Below are positions 8,561 to 16,830 of a stretch of DNA of 64,000 nt, piece by piece. Within the stretch, counting starts at the first letter, position 1. The number at the start of each line of letters is the position of its first letter. The notes beneath the pieces are model-generated. The model did no database searches. It was not told the DNA's origin and saw only the letters and a program-made list of their open reading frames with translations. The position numbers were made by a program, and so were the translations under genes. Origin of the DNA: Emcibacter sp048269205. GTDB taxonomy: Bacteria > Pseudomonadota > Alphaproteobacteria > Sphingomonadales > Emcibacteraceae. The stretch covers positions 62,001 through 126,000 of the forward strand of contig NZ_JBLXJC010000003.1 of NCBI RefSeq assembly GCF_048269205.1. The letters run 5' to 3'.

Positions 8561-11500
8561 TTAGTCCTCATTCAGGCTGAACAGCTCCATGTTGCCGCCG
8601 GTGGCGACCGTATTGATGGTCAGGGTCTTTTCCGAGGCAAAACGATAGAGATAATGGGGTCCGCCAGCCTTGGGCCCGGTTCCCGACAGGCCCTGCCCGC
8701 CAAAGGGTTGCACACCGACCACGGCACCGACAATATTACGGTTCACATAGGTATTACCCACATCCAGCTTCCCGAATATTTCCTGCGCCCGGCCCTCGAT
8801 CCGGCTATGCACACCAAGGGTAAGGCCATATCCGGTAGCCCGTATGTCCTCTAACACCCTGTCCAGATTTCCGGCCTTATAGCGGATCACATGCAGAACG
8901 GGTCCAAAGACCTCCCGGGTCAGCTGGCCGAGGCTCTCTATCTCATAGATGCGCGGGGCAAAGAAACTTCCGTCCGGGCAATCGGTCGGCAGCGGGAGAA
9001 CGCAAACCGGTTTGGCTTCCTTGTCCATGCGCTCCACATGCTGTTCCAGCACGGCTTTGGCCTCGTCATCGATCACCGGCCCCACATCAGTGCTAAGCAG
9101 CAGGGGATCGCCAAGCCTGAGGCAGGCTGCCGCCCCCTTCAGCATGTCGATCACCTGGTCGGCAATTTCCGATTGCAGATACAATACCCTGAGCGCGGAA
9201 CAGCGCTGACCGGCGGACTGGAAAGCAGAACTGAGCACATCATCCACCACCTGTTCCGGCAGGGCCGTACTGTCCACAATCATCACATTCTGGCCACCGG
9301 TTTCCGCAACCAGCGGCACGATCGGGCCTTTCCGCCGGGCCAGGGTCATATTGATCACCTTGGCGGTTTCCGTCGAGCCGGTGAAGGCGATCCCGGCAAG
9401 CCTCTCGTCCTGCACCAGCTTCGCACCCACCGTTGCGCCGTCACCGGGCATCAGATGCAACACGTCACCGGGCACCCCGGCTTCATGCAGCAGCTTCACC
9501 GCCTCGGCTGCAATAAGAGGTGTCTGTTCCGCCGGCTTGGCAATAACCGCATTCCCAGCGGCAAGCGCGGCTGCCACCTGGCCGGTGAAAATGGCCAGCG
9601 GGAAGTTCCACGGGCTGATACAGACAAAAACACCCCGGCCATGCAGGCTCAACTGGTTGAGCTCCCCGGTCGGCCCTGGCAAGATTTTCGGTTCGGCAAA
9701 ATTCTCTCTCGCCTGAAGGGCATAATAGCGACAGAAATCCACCGCCTCGCGCACCTCCGACAGCCCATCTGCCACTGTCCGGCCCGCCTCAAGGGCAATC
9801 AGGCCCATAAGCCGGGCCGTGTTTTCTTCAAGCAAGTCTGCGGCTTTCTCCAGAATTTCCGCGCGCGCATTCCCGCCCAGAGCATCCCAGCCTTTCTGGG
9901 CAGAAACGGCCAGGCCATAGGCCTTGTCCATATCTTCCTCAAGCGGCATACCCACATGGCCAACGACTTCTTTTCTATTGGTCGGACTGGTCACCGCCTC
10001 ATTTTCCCGTTTCAACAGCTTTCCGCCGACGATCGGGCCGGAAACCCATTTGGCACTCTTGCCCGAAGCCATTTCAGCAAGCAGCTTTTCGGTTGCCAAC
10101 GGATCGGCAAGATCAAGGCCGGCACTGTTACGTCGCGCGCCTGCCTCATGGCCGGAGGCGGAAAGAATATCGGACGGCAGGGGAATATTGGGATGGCGCC
10201 GGGGCGACGCCTTCTCCACCAGTGTCAGCACGTCCTGCATCAATTCCTCGACCGGTACGGTCTCGTTCATGAAGCGATTGACAAAGGAACTGTTGGCGCC
10301 GTTTTCAAGAAGCCGGCGTACAAGATAGGGCAGCAGGTCCTTGTGAGCCCCCACGGGAGCATAAACCCTGAGCGATACCGGCACCTCAAGCATATGGCGC
10401 AACTGGTCATACATCAGATGGCCCATGCCGTGCAGGCGCTGGAATTCAAAATTCCGGTCTTTTTTTGCAAGCTCCAACACCATAGCTACCGTATAGGCGT
10501 TATGGGTGGCAAACTGGGGGAAAATCACGTCCCGCGCCGCCATCAGCCGTTCGGCGCAAATCTGGTAGCTAAGGTCAGTGGTCTGCTTACGGGTATAGAC
10601 CGGGTAATCCTCAAGACCCAGCTCCTGGGCATGTTTGATTTCGCTGTCCCAATAGGCGCCCTTGACCAGCCGCACCATGAACCGGCGTCCCGCCTCCCGG
10701 GCCAGGGCCACAAGCCAGTCAAGGACGTAGGGGGCACGCTTCTGGTAGGCCTGGACCACCAGCCCGAGCCCCTCCCAGCCCTGCAAGTCCTCATGGCGGG
10801 CAAGATGCTCGAAAATATCCAGTGAAATATCCAGCCGCTCCGCTTCTTCCGCATCAATGGTAAAGCCAATGCCACCCGCCCTGGCAGCAGCGGCCAGTGC
10901 CACAATGCGCGGCAACATTTCAGTCATCACCGTCTCGTGACAGGCATATTCATAACGGGGATGCAGGGCGGAAAATTTTACGGAAATTCCGTCAGCCGCA
11001 ATCACACTGTCCTTGTCGTTGGCGGCGCTGATTTTCTCGATGGCTTCCATATAGGCCCGGAAATACCGGTCCGCATCGGCCATGGTCCGGGCACCCTCGC
11101 CCAGCATATCAAAGGAAAATCGCGTGCCCGGCTGATTCAGCTTCTGACCCCGGCTTGTGGCTTCCTTGATTGAACGACCCAGCACATACTGGTTACCCAT
11201 GATTTTCATGGCCTGGGTCACGGCGGAACGGATTACCGGTTCGCCACTGCGGGAAACGATTTTGCCAAGCCATTTGGACGGATTATTGTGGGCATCCTCA
11301 CCCAGTTCCACGACCCGGCCGGTCAGCATCAGGCCCCAGGTAGAGGCATTGACCAGCAGGGAATCCGAATGCCCGAGATGGCTCGACCATTCCCCGGAAC
11401 GGAGTTTCTCAGAAATCAGCCTGTCCGCAGTATCACCGTCCGGCACCCTGAGCAGCGCCTCGGCAAGACACATGAGCGCAACACCTTCCCGGTTGGACAG

Positions 11501-11740
11501 ACCGAACTCCTGCAGGAAATAATCCATGGTGCCCTGGTCGTCGCTCTTCCGGCGGGAATCCGTTACCAGCGCACGGGCTGTCTCAACAATGCGCTCCCGT
11601 CCCGCATTGGTCAGGCCGGACGCCCGGAACAAGTTGGCGATCGCCTTTTCCTCATCCATATGCTGGGCCTGGCGCAGGGCCAACCTGATATCCCCCAGCG
11701 GCGGCAACGGAAATTCTTCTGACAGGGTCAGGTCATACAT
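8561..11740 (-). CDS. putA: Bifunctional proline dehydrogenase / L-glutamate-gamma-semialdehyde dehydrogenase
   Basis: Oxidises proline to glutamate in two steps: an FAD-dependent proline dehydrogenase passes electrons to the quinone pool, and an NAD-dependent aldehyde dehydrogenase finishes the reaction. The 1059-residue protein has the PRODH barrel in roughly residues 90-480 ('MVRLVKGAYWDSEIKHAQ') and the aldehyde dehydrogenase in roughly 560-1040. The latter contains 'AFTGSTETAK', catalytic Glu near 812 in 'ETGGQN' and catalytic Cys near 845 in 'SAGQRCSALR'. It begins directly with the arm region and lacks the N-terminal ribbon-helix-helix domain that lets enterobacterial PutA (about 1320 residues) repress its own gene, so regulation must come from elsewhere. 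The ribosome site AAAGGAA precedes the ATG. Confidence 0.97.
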   Translation of the reverse strand: MYDLTLSEEFPLPPLGDIRLALRQAQHMDEEKAIANLFRASGLTNAGRERIVETARALVTDSRRKSDDQGTMDYFLQEFGLSNREGVALMCLAEALLRVPDGDTADRLISEKLRSGEWSSHLGHSDSLLVNASTWGLMLTGRVVELGEDAHNNPSKWLGKIVSRSGEPVIRSAVTQAMKIMGNQYVLGRSIKEATSRGQKLNQPGTRFSFDMLGEGARTMADADRYFRAYMEAIEKISAANDKDSVIAADGISVKFSALHPRYEYACHETVMTEMLPRIVALAAAARAGGIGFTIDAEEAERLDISLDIFEHLARHEDLQGWEGLGLVVQAYQKRAPYVLDWLVALAREAGRRFMVRLVKGAYWDSEIKHAQELGLEDYPVYTRKQTTDLSYQICAERLMAARDVIFPQFATHNAYTVAMVLELAKKDRNFEFQRLHGMGHLMYDQLRHMLEVPVSLRVYAPVGAHKDLLPYLVRRLLENGANSSFVNRFMNETVPVEELMQDVLTLVEKASPRRHPNIPLPSDILSASGHEAGARRNSAGLDLADPLATEKLLAEMASGKSAKWVSGPIVGGKLLKRENEAVTSPTNRKEVVGHVGMPLEEDMDKAYGLAVSAQKGWDALGGNARAEILEKAADLLEENTARLMGLIALEAGRTVADGLSEVREAVDFCRYYALQARENFAEPKILPGPTGELNQLSLHGRGVFVCISPWNFPLAIFTGQVAAALAAGNAVIAKPAEQTPLIAAEAVKLLHEAGVPGDVLHLMPGDGATVGAKLVQDERLAGIAFTGSTETAKVINMTLARRKGPIVPLVAETGGQNVMIVDSTALPEQVVDDVLSSAFQSAGQRCSALRVLYLQSEIADQVIDMLKGAAACLRLGDPLLLSTDVGPVIDDEAKAVLEQHVERMDKEAKPVCVLPLPTDCPDGSFFAPRIYEIESLGQLTREVFGPVLHVIRYKAGNLDRVLEDIRATGYGLTLGVHSRIEGRAQEIFGKLDVGNTYVNRNIVGAVVGVQPFGGQGLSGTGPKAGGPHYLYRFASEKTLTINTVATGGNMELFSLNED

Positions 11741-11793
11741 AGTCCATTCCTTTTACACATAAAGCCTAATAGTCGTGCATTTTACTATTTAAG

Positions 11794-11824
11794 TAGCGAT
11801 ATATGTCGCTATTTTTCGCTATTT
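11794..11824. promoter_or_regulatory. Candidate operator upstream of putA
   Basis: An imperfect palindrome TAGCGA-N6-TCGCTA (11794-11811) is followed by a second copy of TCGCTATTT starting exactly ten bases after the first (11806 and 11816). This puts repeats on one face of the helix 54-84 bases upstream of the putA start. Phased TAG...CTA elements in AT-rich DNA are how Lrp-family activators of proline catabolism usually bind. The link to the Lrp-type gene at 15954 is inference. Confidence 0.45.
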
Positions 11825-11871
11825 GGCGGATATTTATCTACTAAAAACAATGAATAGCAGAATTTATCACT

Positions 11872-13251
11872 TCAACACTCCACCATATTGACCGCCAGGC
11901 CGCCCTTGGAGGTTTCCTTGTATTTTTCCTGCATGTCCCTGCCGGTCTGACGCATGGTTTCAATGACTTTGTCAAGCGAAACCATATGACGTCCATCCCC
12001 CCGAAGCGCCAGGCGCGCTGCATCAACGGCCTTGATTGCGCCCATGGCATTGCGTTCAATGCAAGGTACCTGGACAAGACCACCCACCGGATCGCAGGTC
12101 AGGCCCAGATTATGTTCCATGCCAATTTCGGCAGCATTCTCGACCTGCTCATTGGTCCCGCCCAGCGCCGCCGCCAGGCCGCCAGCCGCCATGGAACAGG
12201 CGACACCAACTTCGCCCTGGCAGCCCACTTCGGCGCCGGAAATGGAAGCATTTTTCTTGTAGAGAGACCCGATGGCCGCCGCTGTCAGCAGGAAGGTGCG
12301 GATTCCTTCCTTTCCTTTCTGGTTATAAAAACGATCGAAATAGCGCAATACCGAAGGCAGGATGCCCGCCGCCCCGTTGGTCGGCGCCGTCACCACCCGG
12401 CCGCCTGCAGCATTTTCTTCATTCACTGCCAGGGCCCAGAGATTGATCCAGTCCATAATGATGGCCGGATCGCGCAATTGTTTTTCCATGCCCTTCTGCA
12501 GGTCTTCATGAAGTTTTCGCGCCCGGCGCTCCACCTTCAGCCCACCAGGGAGAATTCCCGTCTGCACACATCCCCGGTCTATGCAGGCCTCCATCACCTT
12601 GTGAATATGATCGAGCCCGGCAAAAATATTCTTCTTGGGCTGCAGGGCAGCCTCATTGGCCAGCATCAGGTCGGCAATGCGAAGCTTATGGGCTTTACAG
12701 ATTGCCAGAAGCTCTTCGGCATTATCGAAAGGATAAGGGACAGGCAACTGTTCCGCCGCTGGATAATTGCTGCCCAGTTCCTGTTCGGACACCACAAACC
12801 CACCACCTACGGAATAGAAAATCTGCCGGGAGATCAGTTCCCCTGCCGCATTGCTGGCCGTGAACTCCATGCCGTTGCTGTGATGAGGCAACAATTTGCC
12901 CATCTCGAACAGGACATCCCGGCTTTCATCAAAGGCAATGGCCTTTCGGCCAAGGAGGACAAGTTCCCTTTTGCGGCGAATGGCATCGATACAGTCGTCG
13001 ATGATTTCAGGATCAATGGTCGCGGGCTCATACCCAGACAGACCGAGCAAGAGCGCGCGATCCGTGGCATGCCCCTTCCCTGTCAGGGCCAGGGAACCAA
13101 AGAGGCTTACTTGAAGCGAAGAGACATCCGGCAACTTGCCGGCCTTATCCAGATTTTCAAGAAAATTTCCGGCCGCAATCATTGGTCCCACGGTGTGGGA
13201 ACTGGACGGACCGATACCGACCTTGAACAGATCAAAAACACTCAGGAACAT
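11872..13251 (-). CDS. sdaA: L-serine ammonia-lyase (single-chain, iron-sulfur)
   Basis: Deaminates L-serine to pyruvate and ammonia. The 459-residue length and the start 'MFLSVFDLFKVGIGPSSSHTVGPM' are those of the one-chain bacterial enzymes with an N-terminal beta domain and a C-terminal alpha domain. Cysteines for the [4Fe-4S] cluster are visible in 'GCQGEVGVACSMAAGG' (about 343-357), 'LTCDPVGG' (about 387) and 'VPCIERN'. Putative ribosome site GGGTGG. It is followed on the same strand by putA, 131 bases away, so the two could be co-transcribed, although putA has its own candidate operator. Confidence 0.96.
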   Translation of the reverse strand: MFLSVFDLFKVGIGPSSSHTVGPMIAAGNFLENLDKAGKLPDVSSLQVSLFGSLALTGKGHATDRALLLGLSGYEPATIDPEIIDDCIDAIRRKRELVLLGRKAIAFDESRDVLFEMGKLLPHHSNGMEFTASNAAGELISRQIFYSVGGGFVVSEQELGSNYPAAEQLPVPYPFDNAEELLAICKAHKLRIADLMLANEAALQPKKNIFAGLDHIHKVMEACIDRGCVQTGILPGGLKVERRARKLHEDLQKGMEKQLRDPAIIMDWINLWALAVNEENAAGGRVVTAPTNGAAGILPSVLRYFDRFYNQKGKEGIRTFLLTAAAIGSLYKKNASISGAEVGCQGEVGVACSMAAGGLAAALGGTNEQVENAAEIGMEHNLGLTCDPVGGLVQVPCIERNAMGAIKAVDAARLALRGDGRHMVSLDKVIETMRQTGRDMQEKYKETSKGGLAVNMVEC

Positions 13252-13318
13252 TTACCACCCTATATATTCAGACGCGCCAAATACCGGCCGGCCTACACAT
13301 GCCCGAGCATTCTTTTAC

Positions 13319-13465
13319 TTATTTGGCAACGAGCCCTTTATCAATGGCCCGGATATAATCCAGAACCCGAAACCATTTGTTCGCCTGACAGATGCTGATT
13401 GCCTGGGATCGTCCCATCCGACGAACCAGTTGTCTTGCCAGGGCTTCAATAGTTTCCTCACCCAT
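13319..13465 (-). CDS. Small protein of unknown function, 48 residues
   Basis: An ATG at 13465 opens a frame of 48 codons (starts MGEETIEALARQLVRRMG, ends AIDKGLVAK, stop TAA at 13319) in an otherwise empty region 67 bases upstream of sdaA on the same strand. The peptide is rich in Arg/Ala/Leu, has a believable helical pattern ('IEALARQLVRRMGRSQAI', 'WFRVLDYIRAI') and one Cys. GAGAG about ten bases before the ATG could be a weak ribosome site. I do not recognise the family. It is called because the composition looks like a folded small protein rather than random translation, and because nothing else explains the region. Confidence 0.5.
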   Translation of the reverse strand: MGEETIEALARQLVRRMGRSQAISICQANKWFRVLDYIRAIDKGLVAK

Positions 13466-13651
13466 GTTTTATACTCTCATGATTTTGCTGCACTGCGACA
13501 TATAACTCTTCAAGACTACTATTCTGGGGATCTTTTTCAATAAAATAGTGCAGAAACCAACGAATAAAACGTTTTGTCACAGTTACTTGATTATTAGCGG
13601 CGCAAAATACTGTTTAACGACCCAAAAACGGCAAATTATTCCGCAACAGAG

Positions 13652-13680
13652 GACAAACCGGCCCGGCGAAACCGGACCGG
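13652..13680 (-). terminator. Probable terminator after the tail-collar gene
   Basis: Read on the minus strand, arms CCGGTCCGG / CCGGGCCGG (one G-U pair) close a five-base loop and are followed by TTTGTC. It lies 31 bases after the stop of the gene at 13711-14346. The T-tract is short, so termination may be partial. Confidence 0.55.
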
Positions 13681-13710
13681 TGGTGTTTTGAATCCGGGTA
13701 TACTGACGTA

Positions 13711-14346
13711 TCAATTTCGGGACGGAAACACCCCCTGGAGAGCGATGCAGAACCTCACGCCGAGAAAGGGCTGCATGAGACTAAAGGACTGCCCGGCACC
13801 GGCATTCCCTATCTGCGTCACAGACGTAGCGGCAGACGAGTTCAGTGTCACATCCGGCGTTTCGCTATTGTAAATATCATCATTGCCATCATTTGCCAGT
13901 ATGCGGCTTGATGGTTCGGGAGAATCTCCGTCGGCGCTGGAGGCATGAATGGTTGTCGTCGTGTTTGCCGTATGGTTATGGGACGGCATGTTCTGAGCGG
14001 TGAGTGTACTGCTGTTGCTTCCCGCCTTTTGTCCCATGGGGACGGCCACGAGTCCCGGCCCATGCCCCCAGCCCACGGCAACCCGCCCCCTGAGGTCAGG
14101 CAGGGCAAAGGTCACGCGCCCGTCCCCGCCGAAAGTGGTGCCCAGCAGAGAGAAGAGTGCTGAATTGCTGGAAATGGGCAATAGCTGCCCCTGAGTTTCT
14201 ACCCAGCCGCGCGGACAGAAGTTGGCCGCTGTCATCTGTATGTCACCCAGAAAAGGGTCTACTCCTGCAGATACCGGCCCCGCCCCCATAACTGCAAAAA
14301 TTCCAGCAGCCATCATGACCGCTGTAGTACTTTTCACTTTTGACAT
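13711..14346 (-). CDS. Exported phage-tail-collar domain protein
   Basis: A 211-residue protein with a signal peptide ('MMAAGIFAVMGAGPVSAG', cleavage near residue 28). A tail-collar domain of the microcystin-dependent protein type follows: 'DPFLGDIQMTAANFCPRGWVETQGQLLPISSNSALFSLLGTTFGGDGR' style opening, 'FALPDLRGRVAVGWG', the 'MPSHNHT' block and the terminal 'QPFLGVRFCIALQGVFPS'. The fold is known from tail fibres, but free-standing copies in bacterial chromosomes are common and their role is unclear. The added signal peptide means this copy is exported to the periplasm or surface. Strong ribosome site AAAGGAGG. The neighbouring upstream gene is also exported. No other phage genes are nearby. 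Confidence 0.85.
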   Translation of the reverse strand: MSKVKSTTAVMMAAGIFAVMGAGPVSAGVDPFLGDIQMTAANFCPRGWVETQGQLLPISSNSALFSLLGTTFGGDGRVTFALPDLRGRVAVGWGHGPGLVAVPMGQKAGSNSSTLTAQNMPSHNHTANTTTTIHASSADGDSPEPSSRILANDGNDDIYNSETPDVTLNSSAATSVTQIGNAGAGQSFSLMQPFLGVRFCIALQGVFPSRN

Positions 14347-14511
14347 TTTGTCCTCCTTTAAGTGTTATCTGAAATACACCGGTTCATACTCACTTTCAGG
14401 ACGGACCGGGCCACCGGATTGGGCCGATAATTGAATATTTGGTTATTATCCCGGGCAGGAACTCCCACGCCACCCCGGACCGGGGTAGCGCGGCAGATAC
14501 ATTTATTCTTC

Positions 14512-15291
14512 TTACTTAGTCAGGCGACGCCGGAGGCCCAGCATCATCAGGTTCATCCCCAGCAAAAGCAGAATCGACGGCGAAGACACCACAATTGGAT
14601 CATCTACGAATACTGTGAATATCATGGCATATTCAAAAAGGGCGATGTTTCCGGGCTCAAACATACCCGCCTGGATATTTGATTCCAGGGAAATCGCATT
14701 CACAGCCGCCGCCAAAGTGTGGGCATCACTGGAGACCACTTCCGGATCCGTGTTTGCGTAAGTTTGCAGGTCGATATCGCCGCCATCCGTCAGGTTTAGC
14801 TCGACAAATGCATCAGTTGATCCCAAAGACCATTCGTCAAGAATTAGCTGTGCTGCAGTTACTTCAGTAACCAGGTCAGTTGTCAGGTCAAAATCTATAT
14901 CAAGTTCTAGTTCTGCTTCATTGGCGTCGCTGAGCTGCTTTGGCAGGGCCAGGGCCGTATTGCTTGTATAAACCAGCCCCAGGGTAAATTCACCCGGGGT
15001 ACCAGTCGGCAAAGAACCAAAACCTTCCACTGTGATGCCGGAAAGATTAAGGGTTTCTTCAATATCGGTAGTATCGTTTTCCTCGAAAAAGAAATTCACG
15101 CCTTCGGACCAGTTATTGAAAGTTACGCCATCAACAGAGATGCTGCCCCCGTCAACCAGTTCCTGCAAAGTACAGGATGTTGCGTTCGCGCAACCGCTTG
15201 TAGTGACAGTAGCCGAAGCCATAGTGGGTGTCATGACCAGTGCCAGGAACGCTGTCACGACCGTCAGAAAGATGCTATCCATTTTTTGCAT
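14512..15291 (-). CDS. PEP-CTERM-like exported protein of unknown function
   Basis: A 259-residue acidic protein. The ATG at 15291 is chosen because GGAGGG lies seven bases upstream and a signal peptide follows directly ('IFLTVVTAFLALVMTPTMASA'); an in-frame start 29 codons earlier has no such support. The body is Asp/Glu/Thr-rich and beta-like, with a Cys pair at about residues 34 and 40 ('GCANATSC'). The C-terminus 'VVSSPSILLLLGMNLMMLGLRRRL' has the layout of a PEP-CTERM sorting tag: a Pro-containing motif, a hydrophobic helix and an Arg cluster, although the canonical Pro-Glu-Pro is replaced. It is probably cleaved by an exosortase-like system or anchored in the membrane. No exosortase is in the window. 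Confidence 0.7.
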   Translation of the reverse strand: MQKMDSIFLTVVTAFLALVMTPTMASATVTTSGCANATSCTLQELVDGGSISVDGVTFNNWSEGVNFFFEENDTTDIEETLNLSGITVEGFGSLPTGTPGEFTLGLVYTSNTALALPKQLSDANEAELELDIDFDLTTDLVTEVTAAQLILDEWSLGSTDAFVELNLTDGGDIDLQTYANTDPEVVSSDAHTLAAAVNAISLESNIQAGMFEPGNIALFEYAMIFTVFVDDPIVVSSPSILLLLGMNLMMLGLRRRLTK

Positions 15292-15557
15292 GATGATGCC
15301 CTCCAGATATCTGCTTCTCAGATTTGTAGCCCCAGAGGTTTTACATGCAATAGTTGTGCCCAAATCCGATAAGGCCATTTATATCAGTATCATATAAGAT
15401 TCGAATTCAGTATATGAGGAATATTCTTGTTAAAAGTGTAAAATTTCCTGACAAACCGCGACATACCCCCTTAATTAATGCCAAATAATCAGTAAATCAC
15501 CGACTCCATACAGAATCCCCTTTTACAACCATAGGGTTACAGCTGTAAAAAATCCTG

Positions 15558-15760
15558 ACAAAAAAAGGCCTTTTCCGAAGAAAAGGCCTTAAGTCTGTAT
15601 TTAGGAGAAAGAGTAGAACCTGCACGTCCGCAAGCCACAACAAAGGTTTTGAGTGCCACCTGAAGGAACGGAGGGAGGGTCCATTCCACATAACCTTTTA
15701 AAGATATGACGGCAAAGCCATCCACCATATCCAATCGCGAACGTGCAGGGTTCCTCATGT
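15558..15760 (-). ncRNA. Self-terminated structured RNA, 6S RNA-like
   Basis: On the minus strand a long closing stem is formed by GAACCCTGCACGTTCGC (15753-15737) and GCGGACGTGCAGGTTC (15631-15616), with one bulged C and G-U pairing. Between the arms are a hairpin GATATG..GATGGC / GCCGTCATATC and an AAAGGTT / AACCTTT stem enclosing GGAA..GGA / TCC.TTCC. A perfect terminator hairpin follows 25 bases later. The closing stem with GUUCGC on the 5' side and UUGCGG on the 3' side resembles the base of 6S RNA, the RNA polymerase-binding regulator, and the length of about 200 nt fits. The resemblance is by eye only; a different sRNA is possible. The exact 5' end is not known. Confidence 0.55.
15560..15590 (-). 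terminator. Rho-independent terminator of the structured RNA
   Basis: Perfect ten-base-pair inverted repeat AAGGCCTTTT / AAAAGGCCTT with a six-base loop. On the minus strand it is followed by seven T residues, and on the plus strand by no T-run, so it ends a minus-strand transcript starting above 15616. Confidence 0.85.
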
Positions 15761-15953
15761 GAACAGAAAATATTCCGTTCTGTCACCATGCTCGCCCTCT
15801 TTTTACGGAGAGCGTTCAACCATAATTCATAAATTGTATACAAAATTATGATTCGCCTACAGATTATCTTTAAACCGACAGGATATGTTGCTATAATGCA
15901 AAAAAAATCAGGATAATATCTATATACCCACTTACAAATCAGAATAAAGAACT

Positions 15954-16439
15954 ATGACAACAGATCATTCAAAGCGGCTGGACCGTATCGACCGGAAAAT
16001 TCTTGCAGTTCTTCAGGAAGAAGGACGCATCTCCAATGTCAAGCTGGCCCATAAAGTCAATCTCAGCGCCACCCCCTGCCTGGAACGGGTAAAAAGGCTG
16101 GAGCGCGAAGGATATATCAGAGGCTATGTCGCGCTGCTCGATCCGCGGCTTCTGGATGCCGCCCTGGTCTCCTTTATCGAGGTTTCCCTTGACCGCACAA
16201 CCACCCGGGCGCTGGATAATTTCCGTGAAGAAGTGATGCGCATGGAGGAGGTCCAGGAATGTCACATGGTGGCCGGGGGCTTCGATTACCTGATCAAGGT
16301 TCGTACACGGGACATGGAACATTATCGCCGCTTCCTGGGTGAAAAACTCTCTGCCATCAAGGATGTCAGCACAACCCACACCTATGTGGCCATGGAAGAA
16401 GTCAAGGCCACCAGCGCCATCACCGTTCCAAAAGCTTGA
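15954..16439 (+). CDS. lrp: Lrp/AsnC-family transcriptional regulator
   Basis: A 161-residue protein with an N-terminal winged helix-turn-helix ('LDRIDRKILAVLQEEGRISNVKLAHKV', 'SATPCLERVKRLEREGYI') and a C-terminal RAM ligand-binding domain ('VQECHMVAGGFDYLIKVRTRD', 'STTHTYVAMEEVK'). It closely follows the layout of E. coli Lrp (164 residues), including 'PCLERVKRLE' and the C-terminal 'TYV.MEEVK'. In alphaproteobacteria Lrp-type proteins (PutR) activate putA; the PutA here has no regulatory domain of its own, so this gene is the obvious local candidate, about 4 kb away. The leader upstream is very AT-rich. Confidence 0.9.
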   Translation: MTTDHSKRLDRIDRKILAVLQEEGRISNVKLAHKVNLSATPCLERVKRLEREGYIRGYVALLDPRLLDAALVSFIEVSLDRTTTRALDNFREEVMRMEEVQECHMVAGGFDYLIKVRTRDMEHYRRFLGEKLSAIKDVSTTHTYVAMEEVKATSAITVPKA

Positions 16440-16501
16440 TCCCGGCCGGGAAATTCCCTATATCAGTCACCATAGAGCCACACGGATTGGAGTTTGGGTT
16501 A

Positions 16502-16819
16502 ATGACAAAAGTAACTTTCATCACTCCCGATGAAGAGCGTATCGAAGTGGAAGCCGAAGACGGCGTCTCCCTCATGGAAGCTGCTGTCAACAACAGCGTT
16601 CCCGGCATTGATGCCGACTGCGGCGGCGCCTGCGCCTGCGCCACCTGCCATGTAATTGTACCGGACAGCTTCAAGAGCGCCACCGGCACACCATCGGAAG
16701 ACGAGGAATCACTACTGGATTTTCTGGATAACCGGCAGGACAACAGCCGCCTCAGCTGTCAGATTGAAGTATCCTCTGCCCTGGAGGGCATGGAAGTTGT
16801 GGTTCCCGAGGAAGCCTGA
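16502..16819 (+). CDS. 2Fe-2S ferredoxin (adrenodoxin type)
   Basis: Small electron carrier of 105 residues. Cluster ligands follow the pattern C-x5-C-x2-C-x36-C at Cys40, Cys46, Cys49 and Cys86; an additional Cys44 is present in 'DCGGACACATCHV'. The ATG at 16502 is chosen over an in-frame codon at 16436 because the ferredoxin fold starts at 'MTKVTFITP' and GGAG precedes it. This vertebrate-adrenodoxin-like class serves cytochromes P450, Fe-S assembly or ring hydroxylases; no P450 or isc gene is adjacent, so the partner is unknown. It lies 62 bases after lrp on the same strand and converges with mmsB. Confidence 0.92.
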   Translation: MTKVTFITPDEERIEVEAEDGVSLMEAAVNNSVPGIDADCGGACACATCHVIVPDSFKSATGTPSEDEESLLDFLDNRQDNSRLSCQIEVSSALEGMEVVVPEEA

Positions 16820-16830
16820 GGCTTCTTTCT

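Noticed and set aside
8891..10825. Open frame of 644 codons on the + strand opposite putA
   Set aside because: It lies wholly antisense to a clear putA. The translation is His/Gln/Arg-rich with no family resemblance, and long antisense frames are expected in GC-rich codon usage.
13711..14346. Tail-collar gene as evidence for a prophage
   Set aside because: It has a signal peptide and there are no integrase, capsid, portal or lysis genes nearby, so a stand-alone exported protein is more likely.
14450..14500. GC-rich hairpin after the PEP-CTERM-like gene (CGCTACCCC / GGGGTGGCG) as a terminator
   Set aside because: A stem is present but no T-tract follows on the minus strand, so it is not called.
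15616..15753. Reading the structured RNA as a riboswitch of the PEP-CTERM-like gene
   Set aside because: The closing stem does not overlap the terminator and more than 260 bases separate the terminator from the next start codon, so a free RNA is more likely.
15601..15843. 80-codon minus-strand frame overlapping the structured RNA
   Set aside because: The region is better explained by the long closing stem and terminator of an RNA. The peptide has no ribosome site or plausible fold.
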